The notes below the pieces were generated by a model, which was not told where the DNA came from, searched no databases, and was given only the letters and a program-made list of their open reading frames with translations. Of a stretch of DNA of 64,000 bases, positions 9,017 through 17,615 are shown one piece after another (within the stretch, counting starts at the first letter, position 1; the number at the start of each line of letters is the position of its first letter). This DNA is from CAWDDG01 sp963801065 (GTDB taxonomy: Bacteria; Actinomycetota; Actinomycetes; Jiangellales; Jiangellaceae): the NCBI GenBank assembly GCA_963801065.1, contig CAWDDG010000008.1:124001-188000 (forward strand). The letters run 5' to 3'. Position numbers and translations under genes: made by a program.

Positions 9017-9888
9017 CGGCGCCACGACGGTGTCTTGCCCAGCCAGGCGGCGAGCCTGGCGTCGTACGGCTCGAAGTGTGCGGTCAGCCGGTCGCGCAGC
9101 GGGAGGGGCATCGGGGAGCGGGGGCGGGCGTTGTGGCGGTCGAACGTCACGGAGCCCGGTGCGACCTGGGGGAGTCCGAGGAAGTCCAGCACCGCCTCGT
9201 ACTCGGGCTCCGGCGTCGTGAAGAAGTCGTGACAGTCGATGACATGCAACCGGTGGCGGCCGACCATCTCCTCCAACCGCTCGATCTGGTCGATGTAGTG
9301 GCCACGCGCGACGTAGGCATTGTGCTGGTGAGCGTGACTGAGCGCGTAAGGGCTGGCGCGCAGGTGCTCGTCCTCGCCGGCGAGCCGCTCCTGCTCGAGT
9401 TCGAGAGCCTTCTCGAACGGCTGGTCCTCGAAGCCGCGGGCCAGCTCGTGTGCGTGCGCGGAATAGGCGCGCTCGACCGGGTCGCGAACCAATGCGATCA
9501 GCCGCACGCCAGGCAGGTCATGGGCGATCCGCTCGCCGGCAAGCGGATGGAACATGTAGTACGGGCTCGACTCGAAGGTCGCAACCGGATGGCCGGCCCG
9601 CGCGGCCACGAGGCTGGCCGTCGCAGCGAGCGGAAAATGGGCGCGGTACCACTGCGGGCCGCGGTCGTAGTCCGTGTCGAAGTAGTGGATGCCCTTGCGC
9701 AACGGTGGCCGAAGCACCGCCGGGTGCTGGACGAGCGCGCGGTAGAGCGAGGTCGTCCCGCAGCGCTGCGCGCCGACGATGAGAAAGGACGGCCGCATCC
9801 GCGCCGGCGCCGTCGCCCGCCCCCACGCGAACGACGCCTTCATGGCCACGGACCGCGGGAGCCGTCCGGACGTCACGCTCGGGCTCAT
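9013..9888 (-). CDS. Sulfotransferase domain protein (second, heparan-sulfotransferase-like)
   Basis: PAPS-dependent sulfotransferase of 291 residues. The phosphosulfate loop FLIVGAQRCGTTSLYRAL (about residues 35-52) and the later RLIALVRDPVERAYSAH (3'-phosphate site) closely resemble carbohydrate sulfotransferases of the heparan/NodH type. KGIHYFD after the loop and a C-terminal VTFDRHNARPR stretch also fit this group. It differs in motif detail from the first sulfotransferase, so the two probably modify different positions or acceptors. ATG 9888 overlaps the stop of the kinase-like gene and its own stop overlaps the flippase start. CysQ at 2.5 kb would clear the PAP that both enzymes produce. 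Confidence 0.92.
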   Translation of the reverse strand: MSPSVTSGRLPRSVAMKASFAWGRATAPARMRPSFLIVGAQRCGTTSLYRALVQHPAVLRPPLRKGIHYFDTDYDRGPQWYRAHFPLAATASLVAARAGHPVATFESSPYYMFHPLAGERIAHDLPGVRLIALVRDPVERAYSAHAHELARGFEDQPFEKALELEQERLAGEDEHLRASPYALSHAHQHNAYVARGHYIDQIERLEEMVGRHRLHVIDCHDFFTTPEPEYEAVLDFLGLPQVAPGSVTFDRHNARPRSPMPLPLRDRLTAHFEPYDARLAAWLGKTPSWRR

Positions 9889-11090
9889 GGACCATCCCTC
9901 CCCGTGGACTGCCTCGCGTGCCCTTCACCGAACGTGGTGAGCGCGGGAAGCAGCCAGTCCTCGATCCGGCCGAGGCGTGGTCCCGCCACGTCCTGGCCGT
10001 CTGCCACGTAGCGGGAACCGATCTCGAGCAGATACGCCGACGTGACAGCGGCAGCACTGGCCGGCTCCACTCCGTAAGGTGCCAGAACCCTGGCAGCGCT
10101 ACCGGCCAACCAGGGCGCGATCTCCCGGATCCTCCGACCGACGGCTCCCTCCTGGACGTGATGGTGCAAAGCGTCGTAACCGACCGGGACCCCCTGCGCG
10201 AACCGCTCCCAGTCCCAGGCGAGCACCGCATCAGGGGTCGCTACGACGTTCCACGGCGTCCAGTCCCCGTGCCACGTCCCGACGTCCACGACCCTCGTCC
10301 CGAACTGCCGCTCGACCTCCGCCGCATGATGGCGGAGCACGCCGGCGCGAGGTCCGGACAGGTCCGCGAGAGTCCGCGACATCCGGTGCCAGGCCGGCGA
10401 GCTCGCGAGCTCGCAGCGTCCGGCGTGGATCGCCGCGATCTCTCGGCCCGCCGCGATCAGCCGATCGGGGGCCACCGGCCGCGCGCGAGCGGTGGGTAGC
10501 GCGGACTGGACGAGCAGATCCACACCGTTCCACCGCCCGCCGTGGAGCAGATGGGGGACCGTGACCGACGTCAGCATCGCGTCGGCGAGCCGACGCAGCG
10601 CCCCCGCCTCGTGGCGCACGAGCACCCGGGGAAGGTCGTCGAGGCCGACTTTCGCATAGGCGATCACCTCGCCGTCCGGCCGCAGCACCGCCAGCACGGG
10701 CTTCCGGTTCGCCCGTGGTGGCCCGATCGACATGGCGACATGAACCGGTGTCCCGAGCAGGTCGGCGAGGTAGGCGTCGATGCCACCGGCTCCGACGGTG
10801 AACCCGTGGCGTCGGGCCAGCAGGCTGCCCGCGCCGACGCGCAAGCCGGCAGCGACGACCTCGCGGCGCAGTATCGAGCGCACCGACCGGTCCGATGTGA
10901 GCGCCCGCACGGCGCGCGCCGAGACCCGGGCGGGTGCCGGTCTGACGAGGAGCCGCGGAGCAGCGCGGGACGGCAGCGCCAGCATGGTAGTCGGGAGTCC
11001 ACCGTCGGCCGGCCAGAGGTGGCTGAGCGCCCGCTCGACGTACGCGGCCTCGTCCGGAGCGCCGACGGCGATGTCCCGCGCCACACTCAC
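9885..11090 (-). CDS. Phosphotransferase/kinase-like fold protein (aminoglycoside phosphotransferase family)
   Basis: About 400 residues. The C-terminal half has the APH/choline-kinase active-site pattern: THGDW-type TWHGDWTPWNVV (catalytic Asp in HGD, Asn five residues on) and LAWDWERFAQGVP (the metal-binding DWE). N-terminal sequence such as KPVLAVLRPDGEVIAYAKVG contains a lysine-bearing strand as in the ATP site. Substrate is unknown; in this setting a sugar or polymer-modifying kinase is possible, but so is an unrelated small-molecule kinase. The GTG at 11090 overlaps the ligase gene stop (GTGA at 11087-11090), which picks this start over upstream in-frame sequence lying in the ligase gene. 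ATGA coupling also links it to the sulfotransferase. Confidence 0.78.
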   Translation of the reverse strand: MSVARDIAVGAPDEAAYVERALSHLWPADGGLPTTMLALPSRAAPRLLVRPAPARVSARAVRALTSDRSVRSILRREVVAAGLRVGAGSLLARRHGFTVGAGGIDAYLADLLGTPVHVAMSIGPPRANRKPVLAVLRPDGEVIAYAKVGLDDLPRVLVRHEAGALRRLADAMLTSVTVPHLLHGGRWNGVDLLVQSALPTARARPVAPDRLIAAGREIAAIHAGRCELASSPAWHRMSRTLADLSGPRAGVLRHHAAEVERQFGTRVVDVGTWHGDWTPWNVVATPDAVLAWDWERFAQGVPVGYDALHHHVQEGAVGRRIREIAPWLAGSAARVLAPYGVEPASAAAVTSAYLLEIGSRYVADGQDVAGPRLGRIEDWLLPALTTFGEGHARQSTGRDGP

Positions 11091-12472
11091 GGGGCGACCC
11101 CGGCTTGTTGGTTGCGCCACAGCGCGGCCCAACTGGTGAACGCGACCGCCAGCGGGACGACGAGCGAGGGGTAGACGAACATGCACCAGAGCATCAGCAC
11201 CAGTCCCGCGTGCGCGGCCAGCCCGATGGGTGTCGTGTCCCGCCTGAACCGCCAGACGAGCATCGCGAAGGTGCCCACGTAGAGGACCGCGCCGACGTAA
11301 CCCCGGCCGACGATCTCGGACCACAGCTGGCCGTTGATGCCGATGGGGATGTTGCCGCAGTTCGGGCACTCAGGCGTCTTGCCGACCGCGATGGACTCAG
11401 CGGAGCCGTACGTGGTCCTCGTGCTCCCGAACCCGAGCACCGGGCTCTGGGCGCCCAGTTCGAGTGCTTTCTCGGTCGAGAATTCTCGGATGTTGTCGCT
11501 GCGCCCGTTCTCGAGACGTTGCTCGATCAGCGCGCCCAGCGGCGACAGCGCGATCACCGCTCCCGCCAGCAACGTCACCATCACGGCGCCGACCGTGACC
11601 ATCAACCGGCCCTGGAGGAACTGCCGGATCACGATGTACGCGACCAGCAGGGCGATCGCCACCCACATGCCCCGGTTCATGGACGCAATGGCCGGAACCA
11701 TGGCCGCGGCGATGAACGCGACACCTGCCAGCCGTCGCCACCCACGGGCGTAGACGACGAACCCGACCACGAACCACGGCAGGAGCAGCGCGAATGCGTG
11801 GCCCCACGCGTTGGTGTAACCGAAGGGTGCCGCGGGTCGAGGAGCCTCATACCCGAGGAAGTCCTGGACCTGTGCCGCGATCGGGTGGACGAAGCTGAGG
11901 ACGAACTTGTCCGAACGGAGTCCTCCCGGTAACAGAATCTCCAGTGGCGAGGTGAACTCGAAGAGTGGGGCGAACATGCCCAGGTAGCCGCCGAGGGCCA
12001 CCCACAGGAATCCGGAGCCGAGAACGCGGGCGAGCTTGCGCTGCGGATAGCGGATCAGGTCGAGGTTGCCGGCATAGACCAGCACGACCGCGGCAGCGGC
12101 GAAGGATCCCAGCCGATAGGCGGCCGGTATCAGCCGCTCCGAGGCCGATCCGGGCAGCGTCCCGGGCGGGTCGGCGCCCAGCATGGACAACGAGGCCAGG
12201 ACCCACACCACGAACACGGCCCAGATCAGGAAGCCGCGTGGGAAGCGCACCGAGGCTCCGCTGCGGACGAGCTGCCAGGCCATGGGCACGGCCAGCACGA
12301 TGACGGCGAGCTCGCCGAGCCCCAGTGCCCACCAGATGCCGAGGCCGCCGAACATGATCGTCAAGGGCCAGCCGTAGGGCAGTGAGAAAAAAGGTCGGCG
12401 CCGTACGGCCGGCTCGGCGGCGGAGGGTGTGGTCGGAGGAGCGTGGACTACAGGTTCGAGTACTGCGCTCAT
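11087..12472 (-). CDS. O-antigen ligase/polymerase-like membrane protein (Wzy/WaaL type)
   Basis: Polytopic membrane protein of 461 residues with about ten hydrophobic segments and a large external loop near residues 290-370 containing SPVLGFGSTRTTYG, a sequence type typical of the O-antigen ligase (Wzy_C) family. Such enzymes polymerise or ligate undecaprenyl-linked repeat units outside the membrane. A pair of cysteines (PECPNCGN) in that loop may form a disulfide. It lies downstream of the chain-length regulator and upstream of the kinase-like, sulfotransferase and flippase genes, all - strand. With the flippase it gives the locus a Wzx/Wzy-type export pathway. Confidence 0.85.
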   Translation of the reverse strand: MSAVLEPVVHAPPTTPSAAEPAVRRRPFFSLPYGWPLTIMFGGLGIWWALGLGELAVIVLAVPMAWQLVRSGASVRFPRGFLIWAVFVVWVLASLSMLGADPPGTLPGSASERLIPAAYRLGSFAAAAVVLVYAGNLDLIRYPQRKLARVLGSGFLWVALGGYLGMFAPLFEFTSPLEILLPGGLRSDKFVLSFVHPIAAQVQDFLGYEAPRPAAPFGYTNAWGHAFALLLPWFVVGFVVYARGWRRLAGVAFIAAAMVPAIASMNRGMWVAIALLVAYIVIRQFLQGRLMVTVGAVMVTLLAGAVIALSPLGALIEQRLENGRSDNIREFSTEKALELGAQSPVLGFGSTRTTYGSAESIAVGKTPECPNCGNIPIGINGQLWSEIVGRGYVGAVLYVGTFAMLVWRFRRDTTPIGLAAHAGLVLMLWCMFVYPSLVVPLAVAFTSWAALWRNQQAGVAP

Positions 12473-12536
12473 CGACTGCTCACCCCCAATCGCTGTCCCC
12501 CGCCCCGCCCACGGGGACCGCTGTGCCTACGTCGTG

Positions 12537-14366
12537 TCAGTATCCGTGCCGAACACCGGAGGCCTCGTGCCGGCCGCGCATATCGCTCGCGGCGTCATCC
12601 GAGTACGGGCTTGACTCGTCTGCCGTGTCCGCGTACGAACTCACCGGCTCCTCGTCCGTCCCCGGTACGGCGTCGGCGTCGTGATCGTCGTCGCGACCGT
12701 CCATGAGTCTGCCGAGTGGGACGAGCTCGGTGCTGGTGTCGTCGAGGTCTGCCTGATCAGCGTTCGCCGCGGCTGTCTCCTCGGTGGCATCGGTCGGGGC
12801 GACCTCGGCGGCGGCGACCTGGTCGCCGTGCCGGTGCTGGAACCTGTACTTGAGGGAACGGAACGTGGCGATCGGGCGCGGCGGGTAGTCGACGACGACG
12901 AGGCCGACCGACGGCGCGCCGACCTGCGTGGTCCGCTGGACCGACGCAACAAGATCGGGACGGCGCGAGCGACGGCGCACCGCCACATGGATCACGCCGT
13001 CGGCCAGTGTGGCGATCGTCTGGGAAGAGGCGACGTCATCGTGCGGTGCGACGACGAGCACCAGGTCGACGAGCCGGCGAAGGTCGTTGAACGTCGAGCT
13101 GGCGACCGGGCTGGCGAGCAGATGGTGCAGCAGGTCGGGACGGGTGCCAGGACCGATCCGGACGTAGTCGGCCTGTAGTACTGCGCTCGACGACCCGTCC
13201 CAGGCCACCAGGCCGGCCAGCGTCCAGTCGCCGCTCGCGAGTACGTCGGAGAGCCCTGGCTCGTCGCTCGGCTCCGTGGCCACGCCGGCCGAGGGTGCGT
13301 CGACCAGGACGACCCGGCGCCCGGTAGCTGCGAGGCGTTCTGCGAGGTTGGACGCGACCGTCGCGACCGGAACACCGTGGTCGGCTCCGGTGACGAGCAG
13401 GACCCGGTGCCGGCCGGCGGTCGACACCACCACGTTGCGCAACCGCTCGTATGCCGTGCGCTCGACCGTCGCGTCCGCGCCCCATACGGTCGTCGGCGGC
13501 ACTCTGCCGATGATTCGCAGCCCGGTGTCGCCGGTCGCATCCTCCAACGACAGTAGCCGCCGGTCGGTGCGCTCACGCATGAGGAGCAGGCCGACGCCGA
13601 TGAGCAGGCCGAGCATGAGCGCGCTGCCGTATATCAAGGCCTTGCCCGGCCCGCTCGGCGCCTCGGGCACGATCGCCGGGTTGATGATCCGCCCGGGACG
13701 GTCGTCGAGGGCGGCGAGGTCCTGAAGCTGCTCGTTGAGGATGACGATCCGCTGGGTGAACAGGCTGCGCTGGGATTCGACGGTCGCGAGCTCGGGTGAG
13801 TCCGCATCGAGTCCAGCGAGCTGTTCGACCACCTCCTGCAGGCTCGTGCTGGCCGTCGTGATCTGCGCCTGCACCTCTTCGCTTCTCGCGTCGACGTCGG
13901 CCTTGGCGATCTCGGACCGGCTGTCGAGGTAGGCCTGCGAGAAGGCCTGGGCGCCTTCCTGTGCGGCCTGCGGCGTCTCGGCCTCGAACGCGATGGTCAG
14001 CACCTGGCTGTTCGGCGGCACGGTGACGCTGACCTGGTCGACCAGCTCGGTCAGCGGCAGCCGGCTGCCGATCGCCTCCTGCGCCCGGGTCGCGACCTCG
14101 GCCGACTTCACCAGCTGGGCCTCGGTGTCGAGATTGATCTCTCCCGAGGTCCGGCCGTTGGCCAGCGACGTCGTCAGGACGCCCATGGGCTCGACCAGGA
14201 CGCTGGCCTCCGAGACGTACGCCGGGCGTAGCTGGTCGCTGACGACGTACCCGGCGCCGAGGCCGAGAAGCAGGCCGAACACGACCCAGCCCCACCGCCG
14301 CCGCAGCATGGCTGCGTAGTCGGACAAGCCGTAGGACGCAGGCGCCTGGCCAGGAACCTCCGACAT
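12537..14366 (-). CDS. Chain-length determinant (Wzz) protein fused to a degenerate tyrosine-kinase-like domain
   Basis: 609 residues from ATG 14366, which has AAAGG just upstream; longer in-frame starts lack a ribosome site. An N-terminal transmembrane helix (WGWVVFGLLLGLGAGYVV) is followed by a Wzz periplasmic-type region with coiled-coil segments (about residues 60-250), a second helix near 265-290, and a cytoplasmic P-loop-like domain. Compared with BY-kinases, the Walker A lysine motif is lost: the place of GEGKST reads GADHGVPVATVASNLA. Walker A' reads VVLVDAPSAG and the Walker B-like strand VDLVLVVAPHDD. The acidic C-terminus keeps several Tyr (VSSYADT, SSPYSDD, final Tyr). It probably regulates polymer length without kinase activity. 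Confidence 0.87.
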   Translation of the reverse strand: MSEVPGQAPASYGLSDYAAMLRRRWGWVVFGLLLGLGAGYVVSDQLRPAYVSEASVLVEPMGVLTTSLANGRTSGEINLDTEAQLVKSAEVATRAQEAIGSRLPLTELVDQVSVTVPPNSQVLTIAFEAETPQAAQEGAQAFSQAYLDSRSEIAKADVDARSEEVQAQITTASTSLQEVVEQLAGLDADSPELATVESQRSLFTQRIVILNEQLQDLAALDDRPGRIINPAIVPEAPSGPGKALIYGSALMLGLLIGVGLLLMRERTDRRLLSLEDATGDTGLRIIGRVPPTTVWGADATVERTAYERLRNVVVSTAGRHRVLLVTGADHGVPVATVASNLAERLAATGRRVVLVDAPSAGVATEPSDEPGLSDVLASGDWTLAGLVAWDGSSSAVLQADYVRIGPGTRPDLLHHLLASPVASSTFNDLRRLVDLVLVVAPHDDVASSQTIATLADGVIHVAVRRRSRRPDLVASVQRTTQVGAPSVGLVVVDYPPRPIATFRSLKYRFQHRHGDQVAAAEVAPTDATEETAAANADQADLDDTSTELVPLGRLMDGRDDDHDADAVPGTDEEPVSSYADTADESSPYSDDAASDMRGRHEASGVRHGY

Positions 14367-14492
14367 CAACTGCCTTTCCCCTGGGCGCGTCATGCGCGCA
14401 CGTCTCGAACGTCCTGCCGCATAAGGGTACGCTGTGGGCCAACCGGTTGCCCCGTTGCGGGCAGGCCGGGTCATGACGCATGATCTGGGGAT

Positions 14493-14548
14493 CGCACGTC
14501 GGGGCGACGTGCGTGGGGGGTCAATCAACGAGAGGTCGTGAGACCTCT
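14493..14548 (+). promoter_or_regulatory. Two perfect inverted repeats in the leader of the first propeller gene
   Basis: The 195-base gap between the divergent Wzz-like and propeller genes holds two perfect dyads on the propeller side. The first, 14493-14513, has 8-base arms CGCACGTC/GACGTGCG around GGGGC. The second, 14531-14548, has 7-base arms AGAGGTC/GACCTCT around GTGA and ends about 13 bases before the ATG at 14562, next to the AGGGGTGGG ribosome site. The second could form an RNA hairpin affecting translation; the first could be a protein operator. No function is proven. Confidence 0.45.
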
Positions 14549-14561
14549 AGGGGTGGGATCG

Positions 14562-17519
14562 ATGAGACGACGCATGGTCTGGGCGCTGCTGTGCGCCTCC
14601 ACGGTGCTGGCCGCCGGGCTGACGACGGCGCCGGCGGTGGGCGCGGAGCCCCCGGGCCGGCTGGTCGGCGCGGTGCCCGCGGTCGCTACGCCTGAGGTGC
14701 GCGACGGCACCGTCCTCGCGTTCGTGCAGATCGGCGACACGATGGTGGCCGGCGGCGACTTCACCACGATCGCGCCCCGGGGTGGCAGCCCACTCGCTCA
14801 GCGCGGCGTGTTCGCCTTCGACGCCACGACCGGTGCGCTGCGAGACGGCTTCCGGCCCGTTCTCGACGGCGCGGTCGAGGCCCTGCTTCCCGGACCGCTG
14901 CCGAATACGGTCTACGCCGCCGGGTCGTTCAAGACGGTCAACGGCGCCAACCGCAAGAGCCTGGCGGTGCTCGACGTCACCACCGGCCAGGTGGTCACGA
15001 GCTTCGCTCAGCAGTTCATGAACGGGATCGTGCGTGACATCGAGGTGCGCGGCGACCGCCTGCTTCTCGGCGGAACGTTCACAACCGTCAACGGCCAGCC
15101 CCGCGGCGGCCTCGCGTCAGTCAGCGCAGCAGGCGGCGTCCTCGACGGCTTCCTCGCCGTCAACCTCACCGAGCACCACAACTGGAACGGTACGGGGGCC
15201 AACGCCGCGATCGGCGCGATGGCCACGGCGCTGTCTCCGGACGGCTCGCGTCTGGTCGTCATCGGCAACTTCAAGAGGGCCGACGGCCTCGACCACGACC
15301 AGGCTGTGGCGATCAACCTGACCGGGCCGACCGCCGTCGTCGACACCAGCTGGCACACCAACCGGTACGACGACCGCTGCGCCGCCAACGCGTTCGACAG
15401 CTGGGTCCGCGACGTCCAATACTCGCCGGACGGCAGCTACTTCGTGATCGTGACCACCGGCGCCCCGTTCTTGGGGACGCTCTGCGACACGACCGCCCGA
15501 TGGAATACGTCGGCATCCGGCACCAGCCTCCAGCCCGCGTGGGTCGACTACACCGGCGGCGACACTCTGCTGTCGGTCGAGATCGCCGACGGCGTGATCT
15601 ACACCGGCGGGCACCAGCGCTGGCACAACAACCCGCAGGGCCGCGACAATGCGCGCACCGGCGCGGTTCCGCGGCCGGGCATCGCGGCGCTGTCACCCGA
15701 GAACGGCACGCCGTTCTCCTGGAACCCCGGCCGCAACCCGCGGGGAGACGGCGCGTCGGTCGTCTATGCCAGCGCGACAGGGCTGTGGGTGGGCAGCGAC
15801 ACCGAGTGGATCGGCGACTTCGACTACTTCCGCCCGCGGATCGCCTTCTTCCCCTTCTCGCAGGGTGTCGACCTGCCCACGACCTCGGCCTGGAGTCTGC
15901 CGGCGAACGTGTACCAGGCGGGCCCGCTGTCGGGTGCGACGACGTCGATGGTGCGCCGCTACTGGACCGGTTCGGCGGTCGAGCAGACCGCTACCGTGGG
16001 CGGCGGCGTCGACTGGACGAATGTGCGCGGGGCGTTCGCCGTGGACGGCACGCTCTTCCACGGCTGGTCCGACGGCAAGTTCTACCGCCGACCCTTCGAC
16101 GGGGTGACCGCCGGGGCGGCCACGCTCGTCGATCCGTACAACGACCCGTACTGGAGCAATGTCGACACGGGCTCCGGACAGACGTTCCGCGGTGTCGTCC
16201 CGAACCTGTTCGGGACGGAGATGACCACGGTGACCGGCATGTACTACCGCTCCGGGCGCATCTACTACACCGTGTCGGGCCAATCCGCGCTGTGGTCGCG
16301 GCCGTTCAACACCGAGAGCGGGATCATCGGCGGCGAGCGGACGCAGCTAGCGGGCATCTCGATGCCGGCCGACCTGCGCGGCATGTTCGTGGCGGGTGAC
16401 ACGCTGTACTACGCGCGCTCCGACGGCACGCTGCGGGCGGCACCGATGTCCGGGGTCACACCAAACCTCGGCGCCGCGACCTTCGTCGGCGGCCCACCTT
16501 TCGACGGGATCAACTGGAGTGCTCGCGCTCTGCTCGTCGGGCCCGGACCCGACCCGTCCCCGAACCAACTGCCGACGGCGTCGTTCACCTCATCCTGCAC
16601 GCTGCTGGAGTGCTCGCTCGACGGGTCCTCGTCGAGTGATGCGGACGGGACGATCACCGGCTACGGATGGGACTTCGGCGACGGCACCACAGGCAGCGGT
16701 GCCACGACCACGCACACGTTCCCCTTCACCGGCACCTATCAGGTGACGCTGGAGGTCACCGACAACGAGGGCGGGACCGGGACGGTCAGCCATGACGTGA
16801 GCGTCGACGACGGCCAGACGGCGGTCACGTTCCGCGATGGAGCGAGCGCAGCTCTGACGACGGCGTCGCCGTCGGTCACGGTCCCGGCCTCGGTGCAGAG
16901 CGGCGACGGGCTGCTGCTGTTCGTCAGCGTGAACAAGGCGGCGACGGTGACGGCCACCACGCCAGCGGGCTGGGCGGCTGTCGGGCAACGGGAGTCGGGC
17001 ACGATGACCACCCGCCTCTATCAGCGAGTGGCCACCGGCGCCGACGCCGGATCCGTGGTCGGCACCACGCTCAGCGAGCTGTCAAAGGTCGACCTCCAGG
17101 TGCTGGCGTACGACGGGACGTCGGGGACGGCACCCGTGGCGCAGTTCGCCAGCGCCGCCGACACGGTGGCCGGTTCGTCGCACACGACCCCGACGCTGAC
17201 CGCCACGGCCGACCCGTCGTGGGTCGTCAGCTACTGGGCCGACAAGTCCAGTGTCGTCACCGGCTGGACACCTCCGGCCGGGCAGACCCAGCGTGGTCTC
17301 TCCCTCGGCACCGGCACCGGCTACATCACCTCACTCGCCACCGACGCGGGTGCACCGGTGCCGTCGGGCTCGACGGTCGGCGGGCTGACCGCCACCACGA
17401 CAGGAGGGGCCGGGTCGAAGGCGACCGATGTGGACGCTGGTGCTCGCGCCGGAGTAGGAGTCGGCGGGTCACTTACCGGGACAAGTCCGGGCAGCTTGGC
17501 GAGCTGTCCGTGGTGGTGA
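14562..17519 (+). CDS. Large secreted beta-propeller/PKD surface protein 1, 3' end frameshifted
   Basis: Secreted protein of nearly 1,000 residues. ATG 14562 follows AGGGGTGGG and starts a signal peptide (MRRRMVWALLCASTVLAA...AVGA). Residues about 40-460 are repeats of the type DTMVAGGDFTT...FDATTGALRDGF, a propeller-like array; about 460-660 form a second repeat block; 667-750 is a PKD domain (LPTASFTSS, DFGDG, HTFPFTGTYQVTLEV); the rest is a beta-rich C-terminal domain. Its paralogue at 19379 ends SRATMWTVLIAP-stop; here the matching MWTLVLAPE-stop lies one base out of frame after an extra G at 17427 and would end at 17457. As sequenced, the frame runs on to 17519 with an unrelated tail. 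Probably a cell-surface or matrix protein of the polysaccharide locus; no enzyme motif seen. Confidence 0.8.
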   Translation: MRRRMVWALLCASTVLAAGLTTAPAVGAEPPGRLVGAVPAVATPEVRDGTVLAFVQIGDTMVAGGDFTTIAPRGGSPLAQRGVFAFDATTGALRDGFRPVLDGAVEALLPGPLPNTVYAAGSFKTVNGANRKSLAVLDVTTGQVVTSFAQQFMNGIVRDIEVRGDRLLLGGTFTTVNGQPRGGLASVSAAGGVLDGFLAVNLTEHHNWNGTGANAAIGAMATALSPDGSRLVVIGNFKRADGLDHDQAVAINLTGPTAVVDTSWHTNRYDDRCAANAFDSWVRDVQYSPDGSYFVIVTTGAPFLGTLCDTTARWNTSASGTSLQPAWVDYTGGDTLLSVEIADGVIYTGGHQRWHNNPQGRDNARTGAVPRPGIAALSPENGTPFSWNPGRNPRGDGASVVYASATGLWVGSDTEWIGDFDYFRPRIAFFPFSQGVDLPTTSAWSLPANVYQAGPLSGATTSMVRRYWTGSAVEQTATVGGGVDWTNVRGAFAVDGTLFHGWSDGKFYRRPFDGVTAGAATLVDPYNDPYWSNVDTGSGQTFRGVVPNLFGTEMTTVTGMYYRSGRIYYTVSGQSALWSRPFNTESGIIGGERTQLAGISMPADLRGMFVAGDTLYYARSDGTLRAAPMSGVTPNLGAATFVGGPPFDGINWSARALLVGPGPDPSPNQLPTASFTSSCTLLECSLDGSSSSDADGTITGYGWDFGDGTTGSGATTTHTFPFTGTYQVTLEVTDNEGGTGTVSHDVSVDDGQTAVTFRDGASAALTTASPSVTVPASVQSGDGLLLFVSVNKAATVTATTPAGWAAVGQRESGTMTTRLYQRVATGADAGSVVGTTLSELSKVDLQVLAYDGTSGTAPVAQFASAADTVAGSSHTTPTLTATADPSWVVSYWADKSSVVTGWTPPAGQTQRGLSLGTGTGYITSLATDAGAPVPSGSTVGGLTATTTGGAGSKATDVDAGARAGVGVGGSLTGTSPGSLASCPWW

Positions 17520-17615
17520 CTTGCCCATGCCCAGGGGTCCCGCTACGGTCCCCCGGAGTGCCGGTCGGGCTCGAACGGGTGGAAGCAACCGGGCGGCGGA
17601 GGATCGGAGAGGTGA

